Below are positions 21,597 through 29,736 of a DNA stretch of 32,535 nucleotides, piece by piece. How positions within the stretch are numbered: position 1 is the first letter of the stretch; each line of letters starts with the position of its first letter. The stretch is from NCBI GenBank assembly GCA_009777825.1, contig WRLA01000030.1, positions 1 to 32,535 on the forward strand, read 5' to 3'. A program made the translations under genes and the position numbers. Under the pieces are notes generated by a model, which saw only the letters and a program-made list of their open reading frames with translations, was not told the DNA's origin and did no database searches. The DNA comes from Bacteroidales bacterium. Its GTDB lineage: Bacteria; Bacteroidota; Bacteroidia; Bacteroidales; WRLA01.

Positions 21597-23138
21597 TCAC
21601 GGCGTTACCGTCGGGTTTTGTGTTAGTCCGTCAAATCCTTTGAGGTGCGGCAGGCGGTTGGGAGCGAAGTCCCATGATGATTCGGGGAAGCCGGCGGTGT
21701 TTTTCCACCATGTGCCGCTGTTGGCGCCGTTGTAGTCTGCTGCGGAGACGTCGGCACCGTGGATGCTTGTGGGCGAAATGTCGGTAACGGGGTAGGGCTG
21801 CCAGGCTAATATCAGGCTCATGTTTTCACGGGCAAAGTTGTTGAGTGTCTCGCCTTCATCGCCGTAGGCGTTGGTGATATTTTGTCCTGTTATGCGCCCG
21901 ATATGTCCGCCTGAATAGTCGCTCTGGAGCGCTTTGTTCAATGCCACGCAGTTTTGTATCGTGCTTGCCATATTCTCACCTGCTATACCGCCTGCCCACG
22001 CTCCATCGGAGGTAATGTTGCCGGTAGCATAACAGTATTGTATGATGCCGCCGCCGGAACTGCCATTTGCGATACCGCCGGCATTCGCTCCACCCATCAT
22101 GTCGATGGGCATGTTGATGACGTCAACGGTCGTATAACAATTTTCTATTGTTCCGCTGTTACTGCTTACTATGCCTCCGGCATCGCACCCTTTGATGGCG
22201 CCGTTGGTCACCATGCAATTACTCACTATTCCCCACCAGGACACGGACGGGTACGACATTACTATTCCTGCTATGCCTCCCACGCCCCAGAATGTGTTAA
22301 CAACCATGTTGACGTCGTTTACGGAACAATGATCTATCGTCCCGGGTCCAATCCTGCCGGCAATACCGCCGGCAGCAAGAGCGCCGTCTCTGGAAATAGT
22401 TATGTTAACGCCGTTTAACCGGACATTTTTAATGGTGCCGCCAACGTATCCGAACAAGCCGATGCAGGCGTATTGGTTTTCGAAGTCGGTGATGGTAAGA
22501 TTGGAGATGGTGTACCCGCCGCCGTCATACGTACCGGAAAAACTATGCTCATCCACTTCGCCGCCAATAGTTCTCCAGTTCGCTTCGCCGCTCAGGTCAA
22601 TATCGGCGGTTTGCAGGTAATACCTGTCGGATGCCCAAGCCACGCCTTCCGGTCCTTTCTCGCCGGAAGCCACCCGCTTGAGGTCGGCAACGGTAGCCAC
22701 TTTAAAGGGATCGGATTCCGAGCCGGGTCCATTGGGGTCATAGCCGCCGCCGTCTGTGGAGAACAGCATGATTTCATCGCCGAGCGTTACGGTCATGATG
22801 TCGTCGGAGAGTTCTGCTGTGCCGACGTCTCCTTTCTCTACGCCTCTTGTGCCTACGGCGGTTACCGTCAATGTGGCGCTGTTCCCGTCGTAGGTGTAGG
22901 TACCGCTGCAATAGAGGTCTCCGTAATCTTCTATTGTCCACATACTTGCTGTGAATTCGAGGATTACATCGTCGTCGTCATCATTAATCCACGTTCCAAA
23001 AAACGGATTATCGCCGTTGCCGCCGCCGTTGTCATCCTTCTTGTCATCTTTCTTACAGCCCGAAACGAGCATCATGCTTACTGCGAGGCAGGCAACTGTC
23101 AGCGCCATACTTCTCAAACTAAATCTAAACTTTTTCAT
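21597..23138 (-). CDS. Lipoprotein with lipocalin-like domain and GLUG repeats
   Basis: The 513 residues start at the ATG at 23138; the frame extends to 23207 but that is promoter sequence. A lipoprotein signal peptide ends in the lipobox VSGC, followed by a Lys/Asp linker (KKDDKKDDNGGG). Residues about 45-125 (FFGTWINDDDDDVILEFTAS ... LGDEIMLFSTDG) resemble the short lipocalin-like domains of Bacteroidetes lipoproteins. After SDPFKVATVADLKRV, a typical repeat leader, GLUG-type repeats follow: IGLFGYVGGTIKNVRL, AAGGIAGRIG, GGIVSSNSGTIENCYT, AGGIAGENMASTIQNC. Such proteins are surface or outer-membrane lipoproteins that may act in adhesion. It is transcribed from promoter block copy B. Confidence 0.85.
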   Translation of the reverse strand: MKKFRFSLRSMALTVACLAVSMMLVSGCKKDDKKDDNGGGNGDNPFFGTWINDDDDDVILEFTASMWTIEDYGDLYCSGTYTYDGNSATLTVTAVGTRGVEKGDVGTAELSDDIMTVTLGDEIMLFSTDGGGYDPNGPGSESDPFKVATVADLKRVASGEKGPEGVAWASDRYYLQTADIDLSGEANWRTIGGEVDEHSFSGTYDGGGYTISNLTITDFENQYACIGLFGYVGGTIKNVRLNGVNITISRDGALAAGGIAGRIGPGTIDHCSVNDVNMVVNTFWGVGGIAGIVMSYPSVSWWGIVSNCMVTNGAIKGCDAGGIVSSNSGTIENCYTTVDVINMPIDMMGGANAGGIANGSSGGGIIQYCYATGNITSDGAWAGGIAGENMASTIQNCVALNKALQSDYSGGHIGRITGQNITNAYGDEGETLNNFARENMSLILAWQPYPVTDISPTSIHGADVSAADYNGANSGTWWKNTAGFPESSWDFAPNRLPHLKGFDGLTQNPTVTP

Positions 23139-23169
23139 TGCTACAATATTTATGTTATTAAAATTTTTT

Positions 23170-23221
23170 CTGCAAAGGACGGAACTTTTTTTGAACTGCG
23201 CAATCATATATTTATATGATT
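23170..23221 (-). promoter_or_regulatory. Conserved 52-bp promoter/operator block, copy B
   Basis: Same layout as copies A and C: the 20-bp inverted repeat AATCATATATTTATATGATT at 23202-23221, a spacer, an A-run and GTCCTTTGCAG. It lies 31 nt upstream of the GLUG lipoprotein start. It differs from copy C (25919-25970) at three positions only. Confidence 0.8.
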
Positions 23222-23225
23222 TTTT

Positions 23226-23311
23226 CTCTGTGTAACTCTGTGTTCTCCGTGCCTCTGTGCTGAATATTTTTTCTCAACACAGAGACACAAAGAACACAGA
23301 GGTTCACAGAG
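23226..23311. repeat. CTCTGTG inverted repeat, copy 1
   Basis: A long hairpin element whose left arm CTCTGTGTAACTCTGTG pairs with the right arm CACAGAGGTTCACAGAG, through about 35 bp with few mismatches. It is nearly the same as 25132-25218 and related to 32304-32371; a half copy is at 16907-16929. It lies between the beta-helix gene and the lipoprotein promoter. Confidence 0.85.
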
Positions 23312-23344
23312 GGTTTAATCCTGCCAATCCTTAAATCAGGAAAA

Positions 23345-25096
23345 TCATGGTTCAGACAATATCACCTTTCTCGTTACCACCCCGCCATCGGTCGTTATCC
23401 GCACAAAATAGACGCCGGCAGGCAAATATGAAATATCCATCGTCATTGCGCCCAATCCCCCTCCTTTGGAGGGATTAGGGGAGGTCAGCCTGCCCATCAC
23501 ATCAAAAACCTCCACATCACATATCGCACATCGCACATCGCATATCGTTATCACCCCTCTCGTCGGATTCGGATACACCCGCACTCTTTCTTCGGGGCGG
23601 CTTGGGGAGACTATCCCCATCGGATCATTCAGAATTAAAGGATAGAGCAGTCCCATGTCGGAGCATTGCGTGTTGGTTGGCATGTAGTCGGTATCTAAGG
23701 CGGGGTCGGTTTCGATGGAGCCATTGTCGCCGCTGATGTGGGTTTGCCATGCGGCGAGACCCATGTTTTCCACAGCGGGGGGGCGGTTATCGGTAAAGGT
23801 GGCGTTTTTGCCGGAGACATGATAGCAGTTATTGTTCATCGTCGGATTGCCGTCTAAGGCGGAGAGGTCGTAAGAGGGAAGGTCGGGGTAGTCGTCGGGA
23901 TTATAAAAATCCGTAACATAGCGGACATCGATCATCCGGTTGGTGTAGGAGGCGGGTTGAGCGACAATGTTATGGTGAACATTCGGATTGACGCTTGGCG
24001 GGCATCCGGCGGGGTTATCCCAATCCTGCGTGGCGACGCCAAAGTAAATCGGGCTATGGTATTTTAACGGACCGGAAACGGCGTTGACCACGGTGTTATT
24101 GTAAACCTGAGCATCCTTGGAGGCGTACAGACCGATGCCCTCCCAGCCCGCGTCAATGACCAAGTTATTGCGGACGGTACCCCGTATATTCTCATAATAT
24201 TGCGGATTTGCGTCAATATCGAAATACCGTGGACTGGTGTCGAAGCCGAGCATTATGCCACCTGCGTAAGCACGTTCCACGATGTTATTTTCGATGATTA
24301 CGTCGGTGGCGCCGCCTTTGGCATAGATGCCGGTACTGCAAAGGTCGTGGATGTAGTTATTGTGGACGTGCATCCCGTTGCCGTTGACGTTGTCAATGCC
24401 TTCCGAGTTATGCTCTCCCGTGTTAAAGTCGGGTAAGTGGGCATACGCCTGCCCGGAATGGTGGATTTCGTTGTAACGGATGGTGATGTTCTCGCATCCG
24501 GGTTTGACCTTGACCGCATCGTTGGTGGAGTGATGCAGTACGCAATCCTCGATGATGATGTTGGAGACGCCCGGACCATGCTCCTCCGGTGAAACAGGCC
24601 ATTCCCATTGAGTTTCGCAACACACCGTATAAAAGCCGCCCGTCACTTCGACGCTTTGCAGTTTACAGTCTGTTACGACACCGCCGGTGATGGCATCTTC
24701 CGCATAGAACAGAACGCCCGAATCCTCGTTATGTCCCGGGTCATAGTTGGTCAGGTCAATAACCGCCCATTCGCCTTTTCGGGACTTTATGGTTACATTC
24801 GACATCCGGACACGAACATCACGTCGTTCCTGATACGTCCCGCCGCGCAAGACGATGGTAGCGCTCGGTAAAGCGTCGTTGATGGCGGCGTTCAAGGCGG
24901 TGTTGATGCTCTTGTAGGGCTTCTCTTTGGCGCCGGTCGCCGTAGCGTCGTCCCCGTTTGGTGAGACGTAGATGCCATCCGCCGGGTCGTCGTAAAAACT
25001 GCCGCGCGGTCCGACATTGCCCGACTGCGCCATTACATTACTCATGCTCAAGCCTGCGAGGGCGAGCAAAATCCAAAATTTGTTGAAAGGGTTCAT
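23345..25096 (-). CDS. Parallel beta-helix T9SS cargo protein
   Basis: The 583 residues start at the ATG at 25096; the open frame before it is repeat sequence. A signal peptide ends SNVMAQ. The leader GIYVSPNGDDATATGAKEKP followed by YKSINTALNAAI and ATIVLRGGTYQERRDVRV is typical of right-handed beta-helix (pectate-lyase-like) proteins. Repeated turns follow (VIIENNIVERAYAGGI, VRNNLVIDAGWEGIGL, QVYNNTVVNA). The C-terminus from VRVYPNPTRGVITI to VVTRKVILSEP is a T9SS sorting domain, with two intergenic-type repeats translated in frame inside it. It is likely a secreted polysaccharide-active or binding protein; no catalytic triad could be assigned. It is flanked on both sides by copies of the CTCTGTG hairpin. 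Confidence 0.82.
   Translation of the reverse strand: MNPFNKFWILLALAGLSMSNVMAQSGNVGPRGSFYDDPADGIYVSPNGDDATATGAKEKPYKSINTALNAAINDALPSATIVLRGGTYQERRDVRVRMSNVTIKSRKGEWAVIDLTNYDPGHNEDSGVLFYAEDAITGGVVTDCKLQSVEVTGGFYTVCCETQWEWPVSPEEHGPGVSNIIIEDCVLHHSTNDAVKVKPGCENITIRYNEIHHSGQAYAHLPDFNTGEHNSEGIDNVNGNGMHVHNNYIHDLCSTGIYAKGGATDVIIENNIVERAYAGGIMLGFDTSPRYFDIDANPQYYENIRGTVRNNLVIDAGWEGIGLYASKDAQVYNNTVVNAVSGPLKYHSPIYFGVATQDWDNPAGCPPSVNPNVHHNIVAQPASYTNRMIDVRYVTDFYNPDDYPDLPSYDLSALDGNPTMNNNCYHVSGKNATFTDNRPPAVENMGLAAWQTHISGDNGSIETDPALDTDYMPTNTQCSDMGLLYPLILNDPMGIVSPSRPEERVRVYPNPTRGVITICDVRCAICDVEVFDVMGRLTSPNPSKGGGLGAMTMDISYLPAGVYFVRITTDGGVVTRKVILSEP
23451..23547. repeat. Intergenic-type repeats inside a T9SS sorting-domain coding region
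   Basis: A palindromic element with CCCCCTCC-TTT-GGAGGG and a following TTAGGGGAGG (about 23456-23484), plus a short tandem CGCACATCG / CACATCGCA tract (23515-23547). Both are in frame and add about 25 residues (CDVRCAICDVE and TSPNPSKGGGLG) within the sorting domain of the beta-helix protein. Confidence 0.75.
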
Positions 25097-25131
25097 GATG
25101 TAATATATTTTAAAATTTAAGATTGTGAAAC

Positions 25132-25218
25132 CTCTGTGTAACTCTGTGTCCTCCGTGCCTCTGTGCTGAATATTTTTTCTCAACACAGAGACACAAAGAA
25201 CACAGAGGGTTCACAGAG
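25132..25218. repeat. CTCTGTG inverted repeat, copy 2
   Basis: Nearly identical in sequence and orientation to 23226-23311 (CTCTGTGTAACTCTGTG ... TTCACAGAG), so the beta-helix gene sits between two direct copies. No promoter of the conserved 52-bp type is present upstream of that gene, and this hairpin occupies the place instead. Confidence 0.85.
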
Positions 25219-25271
25219 TTTTTAATCATGTTCATCATTTCAATCACATTAAAATCACAGTTCAGACAATA

Positions 25272-25907
25272 TCACACCAACTGTTCTTTCATCGCCTTGA
25301 TGACGGCTTCGGACTTGGAGTTGACGTGCAGTTTTCGGTAGATATGGTTGATGTGGCTATAGACCGTCCCCATGCTGACGCAGCAGGCGTCGGCTACCAT
25401 TTTATAACTGTCGCCCATCACTAAGCGGTGCAGTACCTCTAATTCGCGTTGTGAGAGTTGGTAGTCGTCCGGCACAGTGTCGGTTGTCGGCTTGGAGAAG
25501 TACTCCAGCGCTTTGCGTGCGATGCCGCTGCTCATGGGCGAGCCGCCGTTGTGGAGTTCTTCCACCGCCTCGATGATTTTTACCGGCGGCGTCTTTTTCA
25601 ACAAATAGCCGGTGGCGCCCGCGCAGAGCGCATCGAATATTTTATCTTTGTCCTCGAAGACGGTCAACATCATCACGTTCACATCGGGAAACGCTGCTTT
25701 CACCATGCGAGTGGCTTCGATGCCTGTCAGTTCGGGCATGTCTATGTCCATCAGGATGACGTCGGGACACGACTGTCGGCAATCATCAACAATATGTACT
25801 GCTTTCGGCGCGGCGGTACACAGTTCAAAACTTCCCGCTCCGCGAATCAGGTATGACAAACTTTCGAGTAGCGAAGGATTGTCCTCATATATAGATACTC
25901 GTATCAT
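25272..25907 (-). CDS. NarL/LuxR-family response regulator
   Basis: The 211 residues start at the ATG at 25907 (MIRVSIYEDN); the longer frame to 25952 runs through the promoter. A receiver domain at 1-125 has acidic pocket E8/D9, phospho-acceptor D54 in ILMDIDMPEL, T82 and K104 in GYLLKK. The LuxR-type helix-turn-helix is at 148-211: LSQRELEVLHRLVMGDSYKM, then VSMGTVYSHINHIYRKLHV. All phosphorelay residues are present. No sensor kinase is encoded next to it, so it is an orphan here. Its own promoter carries the shared inverted repeat, which suggests it or another factor autoregulates this gene together with the lipoprotein and the Tle1-like gene. Confidence 0.93.
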   Translation of the reverse strand: MIRVSIYEDNPSLLESLSYLIRGAGSFELCTAAPKAVHIVDDCRQSCPDVILMDIDMPELTGIEATRMVKAAFPDVNVMMLTVFEDKDKIFDALCAGATGYLLKKTPPVKIIEAVEELHNGGSPMSSGIARKALEYFSKPTTDTVPDDYQLSQRELEVLHRLVMGDSYKMVADACCVSMGTVYSHINHIYRKLHVNSKSEAVIKAMKEQLV

Positions 25908-25918
25908 AATAAATTTTT

Positions 25919-25970
25919 CTGCAAAGGACGGAACTTTTTTTGAACTGTGCAATCATATAAATATATGATT
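25919..25970 (-). promoter_or_regulatory. Conserved 52-bp promoter/operator block, copy C
   Basis: The inverted repeat AATCATATA-AA-TATATGATT lies at 25951-25970, with the same spacer, A-run and GTCCTTTGCAG as copies A and B. It is 12 nt upstream of the response-regulator start codon. The 2-nt centre is AA here and TT in the other two, as expected of a symmetric site where only the arms are conserved. Confidence 0.8.
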
Positions 25971-25990
25971 TTTCGCTCAGTCGTTACCGG

Positions 25991-26809
25991 TTAAATCCTG
26001 CCGACCAACTCTCGAACCAGCGCTGTCATCCGCACGCCAGCTTTTTTCCCCTCTCGCAGCACCTCTTCGCCGTCGTTTTTGTAGTCGTCGTCGAAATGAT
26101 GCGCCTCGTTGGTTACGACAGACAGCCCGAAGACGTTGATGCCGGCATGACGTGCCACGATAACCTCCGGCACCGTTGACATGCCGCACACGTCGCCGCC
26201 GATGATACGGAAATAATTGTACTCGGCAGGCGTTTCAAACGTGGGACCTGTGCCGCCAACGTAAACGCCCTTGTGCAACGGAATGTTCATCTCGCCCCCG
26301 ATGGTCTCCGCCAACGCTATCAGACGACGGTCGTAAGCGCGGGTCATGTCGGGAAAACGCGGACCGAGTTCCTCTACGTTCTGCCCTACTAACGGATTTG
26401 GCATCAGGTTGATATGGTCGTCAATAATCATCAGGTCGCCGATACGAAAATCGTAATTGATGCCGCCGGCAGCATTGGAGACAATCAGGTTCTTAATACC
26501 CAAAAAGGCAAACACCCGCACCGGAAAAGTAACCGTCTCCATCGGATAACCCTCGTAGAAGTGAAACCGCCCCTGCATGGCTAATACTTTGCTCTTTCCC
26601 AACATTCCGCAAACCAAGTTGCCCTTATGTCCGATAGCCGTACTCGCCGGAAAGTTCGGAATCGCTGTGTAGGGAATACGTTGAGCCTGCTCGATTTCGT
26701 CGGCTAAATCGCCCAATCCGCTCCCCAAAATGATGGCGGCTTTTATCCCGTCGCCCGTCTGTGCCCGCAGCCACGCAGCAGTGGCTTTGGCTTTTTCAAT
26801 AATGGTCAT
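25991..26809 (-). CDS. punA: Purine nucleoside phosphorylase (PNP family 2)
   Basis: The 272-residue enzyme phosphorolyses purine (deoxy)nucleosides to base and (deoxy)ribose-1-phosphate in purine salvage. The start at ATG 26809 is chosen because the longer frame overlaps the -7 box. Family motifs: ILGSGLGDLADEIE near residue 30 (phosphate-binding Ser), GRFHFYEGYPMETVTFPVRV (His for phosphate), VSNAAGGINYDFRIGDLMII, GVYVGGTGPTFETPAE (Glu for purine ring) and GMSTVPEVIVARHAGI with VTNEAH (base Asn). All are as in trimeric PNPs. It is monocistronic as far as visible, and divergent from the DUF4783 gene. Confidence 0.93.
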   Translation of the reverse strand: MTIIEKAKATAAWLRAQTGDGIKAAIILGSGLGDLADEIEQAQRIPYTAIPNFPASTAIGHKGNLVCGMLGKSKVLAMQGRFHFYEGYPMETVTFPVRVFAFLGIKNLIVSNAAGGINYDFRIGDLMIIDDHINLMPNPLVGQNVEELGPRFPDMTRAYDRRLIALAETIGGEMNIPLHKGVYVGGTGPTFETPAEYNYFRIIGGDVCGMSTVPEVIVARHAGINVFGLSVVTNEAHHFDDDYKNDGEEVLREGKKAGVRMTALVRELVGRI

Positions 26810-26827
26810 AATATTATTTTTTTTCGG

Positions 26828-26835
26828 CAAAGATA
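26828..26835 (-). promoter_or_regulatory. -7 box of the purine nucleoside phosphorylase gene
   Basis: On the minus strand TATCTTTG matches TAnnTTTG exactly, 19 nt before the ATG at 26809. This places transcription start close to 26820 and rules out the longer frame start at 26830. Confidence 0.65.
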
Positions 26836-26920
26836 CGATTTTTTGCAGAGGAAATCCCGTTTTTGAATTTTTGGCTCGTTTTTTGCAGTAAGCACATTTT
26901 TTTAATCTAAACCTTTGCCG

Positions 26921-27316
26921 ATGAAAGTGTTTTTATTTCTGTTTTTATGGATGAACTTAACAGGTTTCGTTGCACAAAATAGTGATAACGAGGTTATTTC
27001 TAATGATATCGAAACCATCTTTTCAACATCCGACCATATATCTTTCGGAAAAATTTTTGCCTCAACCGTCCAATTAGACCTGCCGAAATATACCGGACAG
27101 TGGAGTTCGTCCCAATCCATGTATATCGTCAAAGAGTTTTTCGAAAATTACCCCGTAAAATCTTTCGAGGTCATCCAATTCGGAACCAACAGGTCGAAAA
27201 ACACCTTTTTGGCAGGAATATATAAAACCGAAACAACGACTTTCGACGTCTATATCGTCTTCAAAGAGGAAAGCAGCAAACTTTGCGTTTATAAGTTAAA
27301 TATCAGGGAACAATAA
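26921..27316 (+). CDS. DUF4783 exported protein
   Basis: The 131-residue protein has an N-terminal signal (KVFLFLFLWMNLTGFVAQ) and a single alpha+beta domain: FGKIFASTVQLDLPKYTGQW, YIVKEFFENYPVKSFEVIQFG, FLAGIYKTETTTFDVYIVFK. This matches the DUF4783 pattern, an NTF2-like (cystatin-like) fold. The ATG at 26921 is used; a TTG two codons earlier is less likely. In Bacteroidetes this family is commonly next to nadC, as here (20 nt gap). Role unknown; probably periplasmic. Confidence 0.85.
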   Translation: MKVFLFLFLWMNLTGFVAQNSDNEVISNDIETIFSTSDHISFGKIFASTVQLDLPKYTGQWSSSQSMYIVKEFFENYPVKSFEVIQFGTNRSKNTFLAGIYKTETTTFDVYIVFKEESSKLCVYKLNIREQ

Positions 27317-27336
27317 CTTCCAAAATATTAACAAAC

Positions 27337-28173
27337 ATGATGAATATTGAAGAAATTATCCGCCTAACCTTAATGGAAGACATCGGCGAAAGCGACCATA
27401 CCACCCTTTCCACCGTTCCCGCCGCCGCCGTGAAACATGCGCGGATGATTGCCAAACAAGCCGGCATCCTCTGCGGAACGAACATCGTAGCGAAAGTCTT
27501 TACAACGCTTGACCCGCATTTGACCGTTGACATTGTACGCCACGACGGCGACGCCATCCTCCCGGGCGACGTCATCCTCCGTGTTTCGGGCAACGCACGG
27601 GCGATTCTGACCGGCGAACGCACCGCCCTGAACTTCATCCAGCGCATGAGCGGCATCGCCACCAAAACGCATTCTTTGATGAAAAAGGTAGAAGGAACGA
27701 ATGCCAAACTGCTCGACACCCGCAAAACAACACCGCTACTGCGCGAGTTGGAAAAATACGCCGTGAAGTGCGGAGGCGGCGACAATCACCGCTTCGGACT
27801 CTTCGACATGGTCCTTATCAAAGACAACCACGTGGACTTTGCAGGAGGCATCAATGCAGCGATACTGTCGGCAAACGACTACCTGACAACGCACGGAAAA
27901 CCCTTGCAAATCGAAATAGAAGTCCGCAACTTCGACGAACTGCGCGAAGCGCTCCAAACCGGCAGCATCCACCGTATCATGTTGGACAACTTCACTCCCG
28001 AACAAATCCGAACCGCCCTGAACATCATCGCAGGGAAATATCCCGTGGAAGCATCCGGCGGCATCACCGAAGAGAACATCCGGCAATATGCGGAAACAGG
28101 CGTGGACTACATCTCCGTCGGAGCGCTCACCCACCATATCAAAAGTTTGGACATCAGTTTATTAGCAGACTGA
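27337..28173 (+). CDS. nadC: Nicotinate-nucleotide pyrophosphorylase (quinolinate phosphoribosyltransferase)
   Basis: The 278-residue NadC converts quinolinate and PRPP to nicotinate mononucleotide, CO2 and PPi in de novo NAD synthesis. Motifs: the N-terminal MEDIGESDHTT (13-23), ERTALNFIQRMSGIAT (94-109), LDTRKTTPLLRELEKYAVKC (126-145) with the active-site Arg/Lys, GGGDNHRFGLFDMVLIKDNH (146-165), IMLDNF, EASGGIT and VDYISVGALTH near the C-terminus. Full length. It begins 20 nt after DUF4783 and ends 2 nt before the next gene; nadA and nadB are not adjacent. Confidence 0.96.
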   Translation: MMNIEEIIRLTLMEDIGESDHTTLSTVPAAAVKHARMIAKQAGILCGTNIVAKVFTTLDPHLTVDIVRHDGDAILPGDVILRVSGNARAILTGERTALNFIQRMSGIATKTHSLMKKVEGTNAKLLDTRKTTPLLRELEKYAVKCGGGDNHRFGLFDMVLIKDNHVDFAGGINAAILSANDYLTTHGKPLQIEIEVRNFDELREALQTGSIHRIMLDNFTPEQIRTALNIIAGKYPVEASGGITEENIRQYAETGVDYISVGALTHHIKSLDISLLAD

Positions 28174-28175
28174 AC

Positions 28176-29138
28176 ATGAAAAAAATATTACAGACGGCAA
28201 CAAAGTACATCAAACATTTCATCAAACGTTTGATACAACATCTGTTGATAAAACTGAACCACATCCATCCGCCCGGCTTTCAGGGACACTCGCTGTACAA
28301 AGTCGGAAATCTCTTTCTAAAAGGTCTGATGCAAGGTTTCGTAACCGAAAGAGCGGCGTCGGTGGCGTTTAGTTTCTTTACGGCGTTGTTTCCACTGCTG
28401 CTCTTCTCTTTCACCTTGATTCCGTACATCCCCATTGAGAACTTTCAGGATGACCTGCTCAACTTTTTCCACGAAATCATCCCGCCGCAGATATGGGACG
28501 TTATGGACGAGACCGTTACCTATATCATCACCCGCAAATCGGGCAATTTGCTCTCTATCAGCGTCGTCTTGTCGCTCTACTTCGGCACTAACGGCATCAA
28601 CAGCCTCTTTACCGCGTTCCGCCAGACGTACCACCGCTTCACCAACGCCTCCAACTGGCTGAAAAACCGCCTCTACTCTCTAATCATCCTGACGCTTATC
28701 TTTGTGCTACTCTCCATCTCCGTCGTCGTCCTGGGAATGGGAAAATACGTCCTCAACATCTTCCGTCAGGAAGCCCTCATCTCCGGCTTCCTGCAATGGC
28801 TCTTCAACGTCGCACGGCTGGCTATCGCCATCTTCACCGTCATGATAGCCGTCGCCACGTTCTATTTCTTCGGCAGTTCCCGTCCCCACAAATTCAGAAT
28901 CTTCACCCCCGGAACCATCACCTCCACCGCCCTCATCGCGCTCACAACCATGGGATTCAACTATTACATCACCAACTTCTCACGCTACAACATCCTCTAT
29001 GGCTCGTTAGGAACAATCCTCATCCTCACGTTCTATCTCTACGTCAACGCCGTCTTCATCCTGATAGGTTTCGAAATCAACACAAGCATCCGCGCCGCAG
29101 CTGTTCGCGGCAGGCTACGTGAAAAAGAACACGGATGA
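28176..29138 (+). CDS. YihY/BrkB-family inner-membrane protein
   Basis: The 320 residues start at the ATG at 28176, 2 nt after nadC; the frame is open upstream but there it shadows nadC. The N-terminal amphipathic basic helix is followed by the family core: FVTERAASVAFSFFTALFPL (residues about 55-75), DETVTYIITRKSGNLLSIS, LYFGTNGINSLFTAFRQTY, and several transmembrane helices (LIILTLIFVLLSISVVVLG, LAIAIFTVMIAVATFYF, LGTILILTFYLYVNAVFILIG). This is the UPF0761/BrkB family of about six helices with unknown substrate; the old tRNase BN assignment of this family was wrong. Its last codons run into a dispersed ACACGGATGACACGG repeat. Confidence 0.9.
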   Translation: MKKILQTATKYIKHFIKRLIQHLLIKLNHIHPPGFQGHSLYKVGNLFLKGLMQGFVTERAASVAFSFFTALFPLLLFSFTLIPYIPIENFQDDLLNFFHEIIPPQIWDVMDETVTYIITRKSGNLLSISVVLSLYFGTNGINSLFTAFRQTYHRFTNASNWLKNRLYSLIILTLIFVLLSISVVVLGMGKYVLNIFRQEALISGFLQWLFNVARLAIAIFTVMIAVATFYFFGSSRPHKFRIFTPGTITSTALIALTTMGFNYYITNFSRYNILYGSLGTILILTFYLYVNAVFILIGFEINTSIRAAAVRGRLREKEHG

Positions 29139-29147
29139 CACGGATTT

Positions 29148-29696
29148 TCAATTACCAAACAACTCGCACCACTGATTAAAGATATCTATCTTCTCCGCAC
29201 CATACCGCAACAGGCTCAAATGTATCTTCTCTATAGATTTGGGCGTAGTGAGATGGCTCTGTGACTTGGAAAAGAACTTGTCGGCAAAGGCAACGATCTT
29301 CTGCTCAACGGTCTGCGGAAACATATCGCGCCGAGGCAACGCCAGCCGATAGTTGACCACATCCGCCTCCGTGATGCCCACCCCAATGTGATTTTCGCAA
29401 AACGGCGCTATCGCATCCCATCCCTCCTGCCGAACAATCTCTGCGCCCAAGATGCCATGCCGCACGTAAGGCGCATCCCCGTAACACCCAATCTCCGGCG
29501 CAAAGACCCGACAGATGCCAATGTCGTGCAACATGGCAGCAGCCGCCACCAAATCACGGTCAGCGCCCAAGTGCGGATTCCTGTCACACACCGCCAACGC
29601 TTTCTCCGTAACACGCTCAACATGAGTAATGTAATAACTCCGCATCATGCCCTTGTTCGGAAAATAACAATCAATAATTTCTCTTATGCTCTTCAT
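29148..29696 (-). CDS. HD-domain phosphohydrolase
   Basis: The 182-residue protein has metal-binding motifs of the HD superfamily: H25, H57-D58 in MLHDIG, H80 in YVRHG, H103 in ENHIG and a later AFADKFFS Asp. Its size and spacing match YfbR/YedJ-like uncharacterised HD hydrolases that act on nucleotides or related phosphates; the substrate cannot be told. It is convergent with the BrkB gene (9-nt gap) and follows nqrB on the same strand after a 40-nt gap containing a weak -7-like CAACCTTTG. Confidence 0.88.
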   Translation of the reverse strand: MKSIREIIDCYFPNKGMMRSYYITHVERVTEKALAVCDRNPHLGADRDLVAAAAMLHDIGICRVFAPEIGCYGDAPYVRHGILGAEIVRQEGWDAIAPFCENHIGVGITEADVVNYRLALPRRDMFPQTVEQKIVAFADKFFSKSQSHLTTPKSIEKIHLSLLRYGAEKIDIFNQWCELFGN

Positions 29697-29736
29697 CGGG
29701 TTTTTGGGTGCAAAGGTTGTAAATTTTTGCCGATTT

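Noticed and set aside
27768..28175. Extended frame upstream of the BrkB-family gene
   Set aside because: Arg/His/Pro-rich shadow of nadC in another frame; the membrane protein begins cleanly at the ATG at 28176.
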